Shown here: positions 1-5,759 of the stretch, piece after piece | Position numbering within the stretch: position 1 is the stretch's first letter | Layout: each line of letters begins with the position of its first letter | DNA from: JAUXIQ01 sp030620925 [NCBI: Nitrospinota bacterium] | GTDB taxonomy: Bacteria > JAUXIQ01 | NCBI GenBank assembly: GCA_030620925.1 | Contig: JAUXIQ010000094.1 | Coordinates: 1 to 7,180, forward strand | Direction of reading: 5' to 3' | Length of the DNA: 7,180 nt | Made by a program: the position numbers and the translations under genes | The notes under the pieces: generated by a model | Told to the model about the DNA's origin: nothing | Seen by the model: the letters and a program-made list of their open reading frames with translations, nothing else | The model's database searches: none

Positions 1-98
1 ACATTATCCAATTTTTCTAATATAACCTTTGAATCAGACTGAATTGCATCCAATCTATTACGGGCTTTTCGGCCTTCATTCGTAATATTATCTGCCAT
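1..98 (-). CDS. 5' end of an unknown protein, cut by the window edge
   Basis: Only the first 32 codons are inside the window. The reading frame begins ATG GCA GAT AAT and gives MADNITNEGRKARNRLDAIQ, followed by a charged stretch rich in K, E, L and D with no stop before the edge. The composition suggests a soluble, helical and possibly coiled-coil protein, but I do not recognise the family. Two ATGs lie in tandem (first bases 101 and 98). A GGAG at 108-105 sits three bases from the first and six from the second, so the second is the better start. Codon use (AAT, ATA, TTA, AGA) is much more AT-rich than in the genes to the right, which may mean a different origin. It diverges from the mutase genes. 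Confidence 0.6.
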   Translation of the reverse strand, partial: MADNITNEGRKARNRLDAIQSDSKVILEKLDN

Positions 99-163
99 CA
101 TAGTCTCCATTCCGCTTTTTAATCATGATTATTATCTTTAACTGTAAACATCTTCGTGTACCT

Positions 164-194
164 ATTATAAAGTTAATACAACGGAAAGATTATA
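164..194 (-). promoter_or_regulatory. Candidate promoter region for the left-edge gene, two TATAAT boxes
   Basis: Read on the minus strand, two perfect TATAAT hexamers occur at 194-189 and 169-164, upstream of the start at 98. Neither has a good -35 box at 16-18 bases; the best near the first is TTGGCT, only 14 bases away. The region is AT-rich, so perfect -10 matches may arise by chance. Orientation and position fit a promoter for the leftmost gene. Confidence 0.25.
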
Positions 195-474
195 AGCATC
201 TTATTAAGAGCCAAGAATTCACTGTTCTTGATTCTTGCTATTCCTTTAATGGCTTTAATTTGGTGAAGTGGCAAGAAATCCCTTTTGAGTGTTGACGAGT
301 ATAGGAAAAAAGCGCTTATGTGTCAAACGTTAAAGTGAATAGCTTCTGAACCGTGAAAAATAGATAATGTCTATTCTTATGAAATTCCATGAAAGCTAAA
401 TCACTGATATCCTTAGAAACAATCAAAGGAATTGCAATTCCCTGCTCCTGTGTTAGAATTGTGGCCGAAATTCA

Positions 475-490
475 TGGACCGCAGGGTCCA
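475..490 (+). promoter_or_regulatory. Perfect hairpin in the mutase leader
   Basis: TGGACC (475-480), loop GCAG, GGTCCA (485-490): a six-pair perfect stem with a four-base loop, ending 33 bases before the proposed ATG at 524. No T-run follows, so it is not an ordinary intrinsic terminator. It could be a leader structure or chance; the role is unknown. Confidence 0.3.
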
Positions 491-523
491 GGCAAAAAAC
501 ACCACAAGAAGAGGAAACGGGCG

Positions 524-2155
524 ATGAGTCAGGACGAAAAGATATATCAGCGTTATCTGGAAGGAGAGCGACCGCCCAACTACCGCACGCTCTCGGGCGT
601 GGAGCTAAAGGAATTTTACACCGCCGAAGACGCTCCCCGGGAAGAATCTCCTCCCGGAGAATACCCTTACACACGCGGCATACACAGGGAAATGTACCGA
701 AAACGCTTCTGGACGCGCCGCCAGCAGAGTGGCTTCGGCACACCACAGGAGAGCAACGCACGACTGCTCTACCTGTTAGAGCAGGGGCAGACCGGGCTCA
801 ACGTAGACACCGATATGGGCAGCAAGCTGGGGCTGGACCCGGACCACGAGCTGGCCAGAGGAGACGTGGGCCTGCAGGGGACCTCGGTAACCACTTACGA
901 AGACATGGAGGAGCTGTTCCGCGACATACCCCTGGACAAGGTCAGCACCACCCTCATCGTGCAGCCACCTTACTCGGCGGTCATCACGGCCATGTACCTC
1001 CTCATGGCCCGCAAGCAGGGCATCCCGGAAAGCAGTCTCATAGGCACCATCATGAACTGTCCCATCACCCAGTTGGCGGGCCCCGCCTTCCAGGCCGCCA
1101 CCCACTTTTTCCCCATCGAACAGGCGGTTAAGATCGGCCTGGACACCATGGAATACTGCGTCAGGAACATGCCTAAGTGGAATATTGTGAACATCAACGC
1201 CTACAACATCCGGGAGACCGGCGTCAACGCCTTCCAGGAGGGCGCTTTCGCTCTATCACTGGGCGCCGACTATGTACAGCGGCTCCTGGACAGAGGGCTG
1301 GCAATAGACGATTTCGCACCCCGCATCGCTTTCTTCACAGCAGCCCATCTCGACTTTTTCGAGGAAATCGCAAAGATCAGGGCCATGCGCCGCATCTGGG
1401 CCCGCATAATGAAGGAGCGCTTCGGAGCACAAAATGAGAGGAGCTGCTGGTTCCGCACCGCCATCCAGACCGCCGCCCTGCCTCTCACCGCACAGCAGCC
1501 GTTGAACAACATCGTGCGTGCGACCGTCCAGACTCTGGCCGCGGCCCTGGCCGGCACGCAGTCCATCCACACTACTTCTTACGACGAAGCCTTTTCGCTG
1601 CCCACCGAAGAGTCCCACAAACTCTCCATCAGGACTCAGCAGATTATCGCCTACGAGACCAACGTGGTGAAAACCGCAGACCCACTGGGCGGCTCGCACT
1701 TCGTGGAATGGCTGACCGACCGGGCGGAGGAAGAAATACTGAAAATCATGGACACCATCCAGAATAAAGGGGGTTTCATCCGGTGCTTCCTCGATGGATG
1801 GGTCGAGGAACAGATTCGCGACGCCAGGCACAAATACGCCCGCGAAATGGAAGATGGTGAGCGGCTCTCAGTAGGCGTGAACACCTTCCGCGAAGAAGAC
1901 GAGGAGGTAAAGATAAAAATATTCCGTACTTCCTCGGATATGCAGCAGCAGAGGATCGAATATATAGAGCGATACAAAAAAGAGCGCGACCAGGGCCCCG
2001 TCGAACGCGTGCTGGAGCAGCTTTACCAGAAGGCCGAGGGGGATAAGGAGGCCAACCTGTTCGCCCCCATTATGGAAGCCGTTGAGGCGGGAGCCACCAT
2101 GGGAGAAATTTCTGATGCCCTGCGCAGGGCCGAGAACTTCGAGATACCAGTCTGA
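524..2155 (+). CDS. Acyl-CoA mutase, catalytic (large) subunit, methylmalonyl-CoA mutase family, divergent active site
   Basis: This is the TIM-barrel subunit of a B12-dependent acyl-CoA mutase, a cytoplasmic enzyme that moves a thioester-bearing carbon group between neighbouring carbons by radical chemistry. Family landmarks in the 543-residue product are YPYTRG (47-52), FGTPQESN (71-78), LLEQGQTGL (84-92), IPLDKVST (135-142), FAPRIAFF (264-271), a block around FFEEIAKIRAMRRIWARIMK (278-297), LTAQQPLNN (321-329), GTQSIHT (344-350) and DPLGGS (386-391). The start at 524 follows GAGG (511-514) at nine bases and gives the usual length of split large subunits; an in-frame ATG at 389 would add 45 atypical residues. 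The B12 domain is absent here and encoded by the next gene, 23 bases on. Compared with methylmalonyl-CoA mutase, the conserved DILKE after GTIQN is lost (GTIMNCPITQ, 174-183), the SGYH histidine is Asn (AYN, 226-228), and RQY is RQQ (66-68). The family is certain, the substrate is not. Confidence 0.93.
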   Translation: MSQDEKIYQRYLEGERPPNYRTLSGVELKEFYTAEDAPREESPPGEYPYTRGIHREMYRKRFWTRRQQSGFGTPQESNARLLYLLEQGQTGLNVDTDMGSKLGLDPDHELARGDVGLQGTSVTTYEDMEELFRDIPLDKVSTTLIVQPPYSAVITAMYLLMARKQGIPESSLIGTIMNCPITQLAGPAFQAATHFFPIEQAVKIGLDTMEYCVRNMPKWNIVNINAYNIRETGVNAFQEGAFALSLGADYVQRLLDRGLAIDDFAPRIAFFTAAHLDFFEEIAKIRAMRRIWARIMKERFGAQNERSCWFRTAIQTAALPLTAQQPLNNIVRATVQTLAAALAGTQSIHTTSYDEAFSLPTEESHKLSIRTQQIIAYETNVVKTADPLGGSHFVEWLTDRAEEEILKIMDTIQNKGGFIRCFLDGWVEEQIRDARHKYAREMEDGERLSVGVNTFREEDEEVKIKIFRTSSDMQQQRIEYIERYKKERDQGPVERVLEQLYQKAEGDKEANLFAPIMEAVEAGATMGEISDALRRAENFEIPV

Positions 2156-2178
2156 TTTCAAATAAAAGGAGAAAAATC

Positions 2179-2583
2179 ATGCCGCCCGCTGAAAAAACGA
2201 TAACCAAGGTGCTGCTGGCCAAGATGGGGCTGGACGGCCATGACAACGGCATAACCATCGTCGCCAAGTGGCTGCGCGACGCGGGTTTCGAGGTCGTTTA
2301 CGCCGGTCTCTACAACACCCCGGCGCGCGTGATCAGCGCCGCCCGCCAGGAAGACGTGGACCTCATCGGCCTGAGCTTCCTGGGTGGAGAACACTTCTAC
2401 TATTCCGAGAAACTCGTTCAGAACCTCAAGGAAGAAGGGATGGAGAACGTCAAGCTCATCCTGGGCGGTGTCATCCCTCCTGAGGACGTCGATCCCTTGA
2501 AGCAGATGGGCATCACCGCGGTTTTCACCCCCGGAACGATGCGCCAGACCATCATAGACTCCTTTCAGACCCTGGCAAAATAG
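2179..2583 (+). CDS. Cobalamin-binding (small) subunit of the acyl-CoA mutase
   Basis: The 134-residue product is a stand-alone B12-binding Rossmann-like domain of the type fused to the C-terminus of one-chain methylmalonyl-CoA mutases. The base-off/His-on signature is complete: DGHDNG (19-24), in which His21 should replace the dimethylbenzimidazole ligand of cobalt, then SFL (66-68) and GG (96-97) for the nucleotide tail, followed by PPEDVDPLKQMG (100-111) and FTPGT (116-120), all typical. A strong AAGGAG (2166-2171) lies seven bases before the ATG. The gene follows the catalytic subunit by 23 bases and is surely co-transcribed, so the pair should assemble into one enzyme. All key cobalamin residues are kept, so the divergence of the large subunit is not simply decay of the system. 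No MeaB-type chaperone or epimerase gene is next to it. Confidence 0.95.
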   Translation: MPPAEKTITKVLLAKMGLDGHDNGITIVAKWLRDAGFEVVYAGLYNTPARVISAARQEDVDLIGLSFLGGEHFYYSEKLVQNLKEEGMENVKLILGGVIPPEDVDPLKQMGITAVFTPGTMRQTIIDSFQTLAK

Positions 2584-2629
2584 CGGAGGAGAAACGGCCT
2601 CTAAACATGCGGGAGACCGGGCTCTATGA

Positions 2630-3928
2630 TTACCTTTTCCCGCCCGCCATCTTCTCGCTCTCGGGCAGCCTCCGCAACCAGACCATCGCTATGAGCCCCA
2701 CCACCGCCACCAGCCCCAGAGAGAGGAAGGCATAGCCCCAGCTATGGAGAGAGGCGTATTGCGAGGCCACTTGCTGTTCCGAGGTGCGATCCATCACCCA
2801 CCCGAAGACCCAGGGCGCTATACCAGAGGCGGTGAAACCTATAAATGAGTAGACGGCCATCGCCGAACCCAGATGGGCTGGAGAAACCACTTCGGTCAAC
2901 CCTGTGGAATAGGCCGCCGATTCACCGATGATGAAAAATCCGTAGGCGAAACTCAGCGGGAGCAGAATGGCAAGCGAGCTGTGTACCATCCAGCCAAAGA
3001 CCAAAGAGCAGCCTATGCTTGCCACCAAAAATATGATGGCCGTCCTCGTGCGGCCCCATCTATCGGAAATGATGCCCCCCAGCATGATGGCCGCCGCCCC
3101 CAGGAGCAATACCAGCGAAGCGTAGTTGGCGCTCATCCTGGTTGCCGAAACACTCGAAGCCCCCGCCCAGAGAAAGGCCGCCGTGAAAAAGGCGGGCAGC
3201 CAGCCCTGCATACCGTGAAGCTCCCAGTTATGCGCCGTGTATCCGGTAATGACCAGCAGGGCGGGTTTATTTTTAAATACCTCTCTGCGTTTTCCGCCTT
3301 TAACCCTTTCAATCACCGTCCTCTTAACGCCCTTTAGAACGTATATGGCTATAATCCCGCCTGCCAGGCCGCCCAACGCAGTGATCAATACCCCCTCCCG
3401 CCACCCTATTGCAGCCGCCACGTTGCCCGCCAGCCATACAGACAGCGAACTCCCGATTATATGAGCGCCCACGTAGAAACCTATGGCCCGCCCGCGCTTC
3501 TCATGGGGAAACCTCTCGGCCACCATGCGCATTCCGGGCATGTAGATGCCGCCGTTGCCGGCCCCGGAAAGTCCTTTCAGAATCGCTCCGGAGAGGAAAC
3601 CTTTGGCCATAAAGGCAAAGAGGAGGTTGGAAACCGCCAGACCCGCGACGGAAAAAAGAAAAATGTTCCTGGCGTTGTATCGGTCGGTAAGGGGTATCAG
3701 TATCAGAACGGATATGACGTAACCGGCCCTGAGCGCAGTGTGGATAAGCCCCGCCGCCCTGTTGCTCATACTCCATTCTTCCTGAAGTATGGGCAGGATA
3801 GGGCTGTAATTACCGTAGGGGAGCGTGATCAAGACCATGGTGAGGCAGAAGGCAAACAACCAGCGATAATCGCTCCCCGCGGCGATAGGGTCGTTTTCAG
3901 CCATCGAAGAAACAGGTGCCCTACTCAT
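2630..3928 (-). CDS. MFS transporter, substrate unknown
   Basis: A 432-residue inner-membrane protein of the major facilitator superfamily with about 12 hydrophobic segments and the usual length. The first helix starts near residue 22. A degenerate motif A, LTDRYNAR (80-87), follows helix 2. Helix 4/5 carries GAGNGGIYMPGMR and RGRAIGFYVGAH (145-156). A central cytoplasmic loop rich in K and R (199-221, VKGGKRREVFKNK) divides the two halves, and the second motif A, ISDRWGRTR (287-295), follows helix 8. These features fit a secondary carrier, perhaps for an organic anion, but do not fix the substrate. The start follows AGGA four bases before the ATG. The gene is convergent with the mutase pair, with only 46 bases between the stop codons and no clear terminator there. 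Import of an acid used by the nearby CoA enzymes is inference only. Confidence 0.9.
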   Translation of the reverse strand: MSRAPVSSMAENDPIAAGSDYRWLFAFCLTMVLITLPYGNYSPILPILQEEWSMSNRAAGLIHTALRAGYVISVLILIPLTDRYNARNIFLFSVAGLAVSNLLFAFMAKGFLSGAILKGLSGAGNGGIYMPGMRMVAERFPHEKRGRAIGFYVGAHIIGSSLSVWLAGNVAAAIGWREGVLITALGGLAGGIIAIYVLKGVKRTVIERVKGGKRREVFKNKPALLVITGYTAHNWELHGMQGWLPAFFTAAFLWAGASSVSATRMSANYASLVLLLGAAAIMLGGIISDRWGRTRTAIIFLVASIGCSLVFGWMVHSSLAILLPLSFAYGFFIIGESAAYSTGLTEVVSPAHLGSAMAVYSFIGFTASGIAPWVFGWVMDRTSEQQVASQYASLHSWGYAFLSLGLVAVVGLIAMVWLRRLPESEKMAGGKR

Positions 3929-3961
3929 TTTTTCCTAAAAAATTATGGACCCGCTTAAAGA

Positions 3962-3991
3962 TATACATGTTCCCCTTAAGGAGATGGTCAA
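3962..3991 (-). promoter_or_regulatory. Candidate promoter of the MFS transporter
   Basis: Read on the minus strand: TTGACC (3991-3986, five of six to the -35 consensus), an 18-base spacer, then TGTATA (3967-3962, a weak -10). The spacer contains the near-palindrome CTCCTTAAGGGG (3983-3972), which could be an operator. The site lies about 34 bases upstream of the start codon. The weak -10 keeps confidence low. Confidence 0.25.
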
Positions 3992-4133
3992 ATCCACCGG
4001 CGCTGATCCCGCCTTCTGGAAAATACCATGACGAAACACAGAGCCGGGTATGTTTGACACACCCACAGCGGTTTATAGTATTTATCACGCATCATGCGCA
4101 AAATTTTAGGAAGAAGCGAACATAAAGAACTCA

Positions 4134-4205
4134 TCGCGGCAAGATGCCGCTCCTACAATCTACGCCTCGGGATTTCTATCTCGTAGGAGCACCTTCCAGA
4201 CGCGA
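4134..4205. repeat. REP-like palindromic pair in inverted orientation
   Basis: Two 23-base units face each other. Unit 1 (4134-4156) contains GCGGCA-AGA-TGCCGC (4136-4150), a perfect six-pair stem with a three-base loop, followed by TCCTAC. Unit 2 (4183-4205) starts GTAGGAGC and ends CGCGA. Read on the opposite strand, unit 1 also starts GTAGGAGC and ends CGCGA with the same length; about 17 of 23 positions agree. The outer arms GCTCCTAC (4149-4156) and GTAGGAGC (4183-4190) pair perfectly across 26 bases. Unit 2 also has its own imperfect stem, GCACCT-TCC-AGACGC. This is the architecture of paired REP elements, which sit between genes and can act as mRNA-end structures or transposase substrates. 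One window cannot show genome-wide repetition, so the class is inferred. Confidence 0.6.
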
Positions 4206-4241
4206 CCATGGGTCAGGAGATATTTTCCTAACAGTTTCACG

Positions 4242-4254
4242 CCGCCAATGGCGG
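4242..4254. other. Short GC-rich hairpin downstream of the polyferredoxin gene
   Basis: CCGCC (4242-4246), AAT, GGCGG (4250-4254): a five-pair perfect stem with a three-base loop. It lies about 50 bases past the polyferredoxin stop. It could stabilise the 3' end of that transcript, but no T-tract follows on either strand, so I do not call it a terminator. Confidence 0.25.
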
Positions 4255-4305
4255 GAGAGAGGCGGGCTAACCTCCCGGAAGGCCCTGCAGGTTTTGATCG
4301 GGCCA

Positions 4306-4899
4306 TCATTCCTTTGTAACGCGCCTGGGGAGGATAGTGATCGCCTTTTCGCCGGTCACGCAGTAGTACTCGCAAAGCCCGCAGCCCACGCAGACATCCT
4401 TCATCACCATTGGGCCCCCTTTCTTGACCATCTTGATGGCTTCTCCCGGGAAGGGGCATCTGGTGTAGCAGTAATCGCAGGAGGGGTCTTCGCGCTTCCA
4501 TCTGAAGCACTTATCCCTGTCTACCCTCGCGATGCCCATGCGTATTTCTTTCTTTTCCACCCATTGAAGGGCCTCCTCCGGGCAGGCTTCCACGCAGTAG
4601 AGCGAATCGCAGAGGTAGCAGGGCCCTTCCTCCGGAAAGATCAAGGGCGTCCCCTCGGGGACGTCATCGACTGTGGATGCCGACCTTATTGAAGACTGCG
4701 GGCAGGCCTGGATGCAATCGTCGCACTTGGTGCACAGACTGATAAACAGAGATTCTTCCACCGCTCCAGGGGGTCGCAGACCGCGCGGTATGGGTACTTT
4801 CGTAACTCCGTCAATGACTTCCATGAAGGGTTCGACCAGCATGAAGAACCCTTTCTTAAAAAATGTTACCCTGTCTATTTTATCTTCTCTATCTTCCAT
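4306..4899 (-). CDS. Polyferredoxin with four [4Fe-4S] sites, NapG/MauM-like, no export signal
   Basis: The 197-residue product has four complete cysteine sets: CxxCxxCxxxCP at 56-67, CxxCx4CxxxCP at 94-107, Cx9CxxCxxxCP at 131-149 and CxxCxxCxxxC at 170-180. This order and spacing resemble the NapG/MauM ferredoxin family, electron carriers between a quinol or donor complex and a reductase. The third set, with its long first gap, is typical of that group. Unlike NapG, the N-terminus shows no twin-arginine signal, so a cytoplasmic or membrane-face location is more likely. The start at 4899 has GGAG six bases upstream; the frame is open further back, but that part overlaps the upstream gene out of frame and has no family features. 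It lies 28 bases after the Spy-like gene and is probably co-transcribed with it. Its redox partner is not in the window. Confidence 0.85.
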   Translation of the reverse strand: MEDREDKIDRVTFFKKGFFMLVEPFMEVIDGVTKVPIPRGLRPPGAVEESLFISLCTKCDDCIQACPQSSIRSASTVDDVPEGTPLIFPEEGPCYLCDSLYCVEACPEEALQWVEKKEIRMGIARVDRDKCFRWKREDPSCDYCYTRCPFPGEAIKMVKKGGPMVMKDVCVGCGLCEYYCVTGEKAITILPRRVTKE

Positions 4900-4928
4900 T
4901 ACCCGCTCCACATCATAAAACGGCTCAT
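4899..4928 (-). other. 9-codon mini-ORF bridging the Spy-like and polyferredoxin genes
   Basis: The ATG at 4928-4926 shares its A with the last A of the Spy-like TAA stop. The frame reads MSRFMMWSG, and its TAA stop (4901-4899) shares its last A with the ATG of the polyferredoxin. Both junctions are therefore TAATG. A GAGGGGG lies just before the first ATG, and the GGAG that serves the polyferredoxin is inside the mini-ORF. It may couple translation of the two genes by re-initiation. It is too short for coding statistics and may be chance. Confidence 0.3.
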
Positions 4929-5419
4929 TATTCCCCCTCTTTCTGCTGCAGCGGCGGCTTCGACTGAGGATCCCGCTTCCGCGGAAACTTATCCAGAAGC
5001 CGTTTTCGCATCTCTTCCTGTTTATCCGAAAGCTTCGCCGCCTGTTCATCGGTGAGTATTTTGAGTGTCCGCACCATAATAATGAAACTGGCCTTTTCTA
5101 TCCTGTTGCGTATAGTCTGAACTTCATTCAGCAACCCGCCCATCTCTTCTTCAGGCGACCTCCGCATTGTTTTTATATCCATCAGGTTTTTTAACTGCTT
5201 GCTCTTCTCATCGAATTCACCGCGCAATTCCATCATCTCTTTCCGAGCCTCAGTTACTATCTTCTTTATCTTCTCGACCTGTTCTTCAGTGAGTTGAAGA
5301 GACTCCCTTACTTCCTCACTATCCCACCAATTACCCTGCGGCGGACGAGCACCGGCGGCGACCGGCAACAACATAAGAATAAGATATATCATAGTAATCA
5401 TAAACGCGGCTCTGAGCAA
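4928..5419 (-). CDS. Exported Spy/CpxP-like protein with two LTxxQ motifs
   Basis: From a TTG at 5419 the product is 163 residues: a signal peptide with Arg3, a hydrophobic core (about 8-20) and an AGA cleavage site after Ala24, then a helical, charged mature part. LTEEQ (43-47) and LTDEQ (122-126) are the paired LTxxQ motifs of the Spy/CpxP/ZraP-like periplasmic proteins, which act in envelope stress or metal tolerance. WWDSEEV just after the signal peptide fits the same group. The C-terminus is a Pro, Lys and Gln-rich tail. Start choice: a purine-rich GGGAGGAGAGGAGA lies directly before the TTG and looks like a ribosome site. The frame remains open to ATGs at 5401 (19 bases after that site) and 5497 (weak site, and it would make the ribosome site coding). 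The family is fairly sure, the exact start is not. The polyferredoxin gene follows it. Confidence 0.75.
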   Translation of the reverse strand: MLRAAFMITMIYLILMLLPVAAGARPPQGNWWDSEEVRESLQLTEEQVEKIKKIVTEARKEMMELRGEFDEKSKQLKNLMDIKTMRRSPEEEMGGLLNEVQTIRNRIEKASFIIMVRTLKILTDEQAAKLSDKQEEMRKRLLDKFPRKRDPQSKPPLQQKEGE

Positions 5420-5532
5420 TCTCCTCTCCTCCCTCAATAAAGCAACGAATACGATTACACCCGTTATTTTCAGACATCCGTTAACAATTTCTACCATCCA
5501 AACTCTACCAAGCGATAAACTCTCTTTCCGAA

Positions 5533-5561
5533 ATACTACAATAATCTTCTACCTCTCACAA
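5533..5561 (-). promoter_or_regulatory. Candidate promoter of the Spy-like/polyferredoxin unit
   Basis: Read on the minus strand: TTGTGA (5561-5556, four of six to the -35 consensus), exactly 17 bases, then TAGTAT (5538-5533, four of six to the -10). Transcription would begin near 5526, giving a leader of about 105 bases to the TTG start at 5419 or about 30 bases to the ATG at 5497. No stress-sigma motif was recognised. Confidence 0.3.
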
Positions 5562-5611
5562 CCGACAATTCAAGGCCTGACGCCAAGCCCGCGCGCCGGA
5601 GGAAATAAAAC

Positions 5612-5641
5612 TTGTGTACAGAGCGCCTTAGGCATTGTAAT
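5612..5641 (+). promoter_or_regulatory. Candidate promoter of the FKBP gene
   Basis: TTGTGT (5612-5617, three of six), an 18-base spacer, then TGTAAT (5636-5641, five of six to TATAAT). It would leave a leader of roughly 110 bases before the ATG at 5760. The -35 match is poor, so this is only a possible site. Confidence 0.25.
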
Positions 5642-5759
5642 AGCCGGTCTAATATGGTAAGTAACCCCCTATTTAAAGCAACCGTTCTGCCAGTGGGTTC
5701 AGGAGAATCTGTCAGATATGTTCCTTTAACTCCATCAACAAAAAAGCCAAGGAAAGGAC

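Larger units (their letters stand above)
102..523. other. AT-rich divergent intergenic region
   Basis: About 420 bases separate the left-edge gene from the proposed start of the mutase. Bases 102 to roughly 470 are clearly more AT-rich than the coding DNA to the right. The stretch holds the candidate minus-strand -10 boxes and a perfect hairpin at 475-490. The mutase frame stays open back to an ATG at 389, but that ATG has no Shine-Dalgarno and the extra 45 residues look unlike the family. I looked for a cobalamin riboswitch, because the downstream enzyme uses B12, and saw no recognisable B12-box. No convincing plus-strand promoter was found. Confidence 0.5.
3929..4305. other. Non-coding stretch between transporter and polyferredoxin genes
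   Basis: These 377 bases have no credible gene on either strand. From left to right they hold the candidate transporter promoter, a perfect short palindrome CGCAT-C-ATGCG (4088-4098), the REP-like pair (4134-4205), and the hairpin CCGCC-AAT-GGCGG (4242-4254). Just after the polyferredoxin stop, on the minus strand, GGCCC and GGGCC (4304-4300 and 4285-4281) could pair around a 14-base loop. None of these stems is followed by a T-run, so a standard intrinsic terminator for the polyferredoxin gene is not evident. Confidence 0.5.
5420..5759. other. Divergent intergenic region between the Spy-like unit and the FKBP gene
   Basis: This stretch of about 340 bases contains the leader of the minus-strand Spy-like gene, its candidate promoter, and a candidate plus-strand promoter for the FKBP gene. 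An open minus-strand frame at 5772-5536 overlaps the FKBP start, has no ribosome site that I can see and no recognisable product, so I do not call it. A short palindrome GCCTTAGGC (5625-5633) is present. No RNA gene is apparent. Confidence 0.45.

Noticed and set aside
292-321. TTGACG followed at 18 bases by TTATGT as a promoter for the mutase genes
   Set aside because: The -35 box is good but the -10 matches only two of six consensus bases, and no other -10 at proper spacing was found.
319-328. TGTGTCAAAC, also present inverted at 4052-4061, as a shared repeat
   Set aside because: Ten-base matches are expected many times by chance in a window this size, and the flanks do not match.
102-523. 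Cobalamin riboswitch upstream of the B12 enzyme genes
   Set aside because: No B12-box or conserved riboswitch core was seen; AGTGGC in this region is on the wrong strand and lacks context.
1256-1831. Minus-strand open frame of 191 codons inside the mutase gene
   Set aside because: It is antisense to highly conserved mutase sequence; long antisense frames are common in GC-rich genes.
2584-2629. Bidirectional terminator between the convergent stop codons
   Set aside because: Only a four-pair GAGG/CCTC stem is possible and there is no T-run on either strand.
2607-2738. Open plus-strand frame starting MRETGLYDYL after the B12 subunit gene, with GGAGGAG upstream
   Set aside because: It runs antisense through the 3' end of the transporter gene, is only about 43 codons long and resembles no known protein.
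4144-4692. Plus-strand open frame of 182 codons across the polyferredoxin gene
   Set aside because: It is antisense to a gene with four complete iron-sulfur motifs, begins inside the REP-like unit and has no family features.
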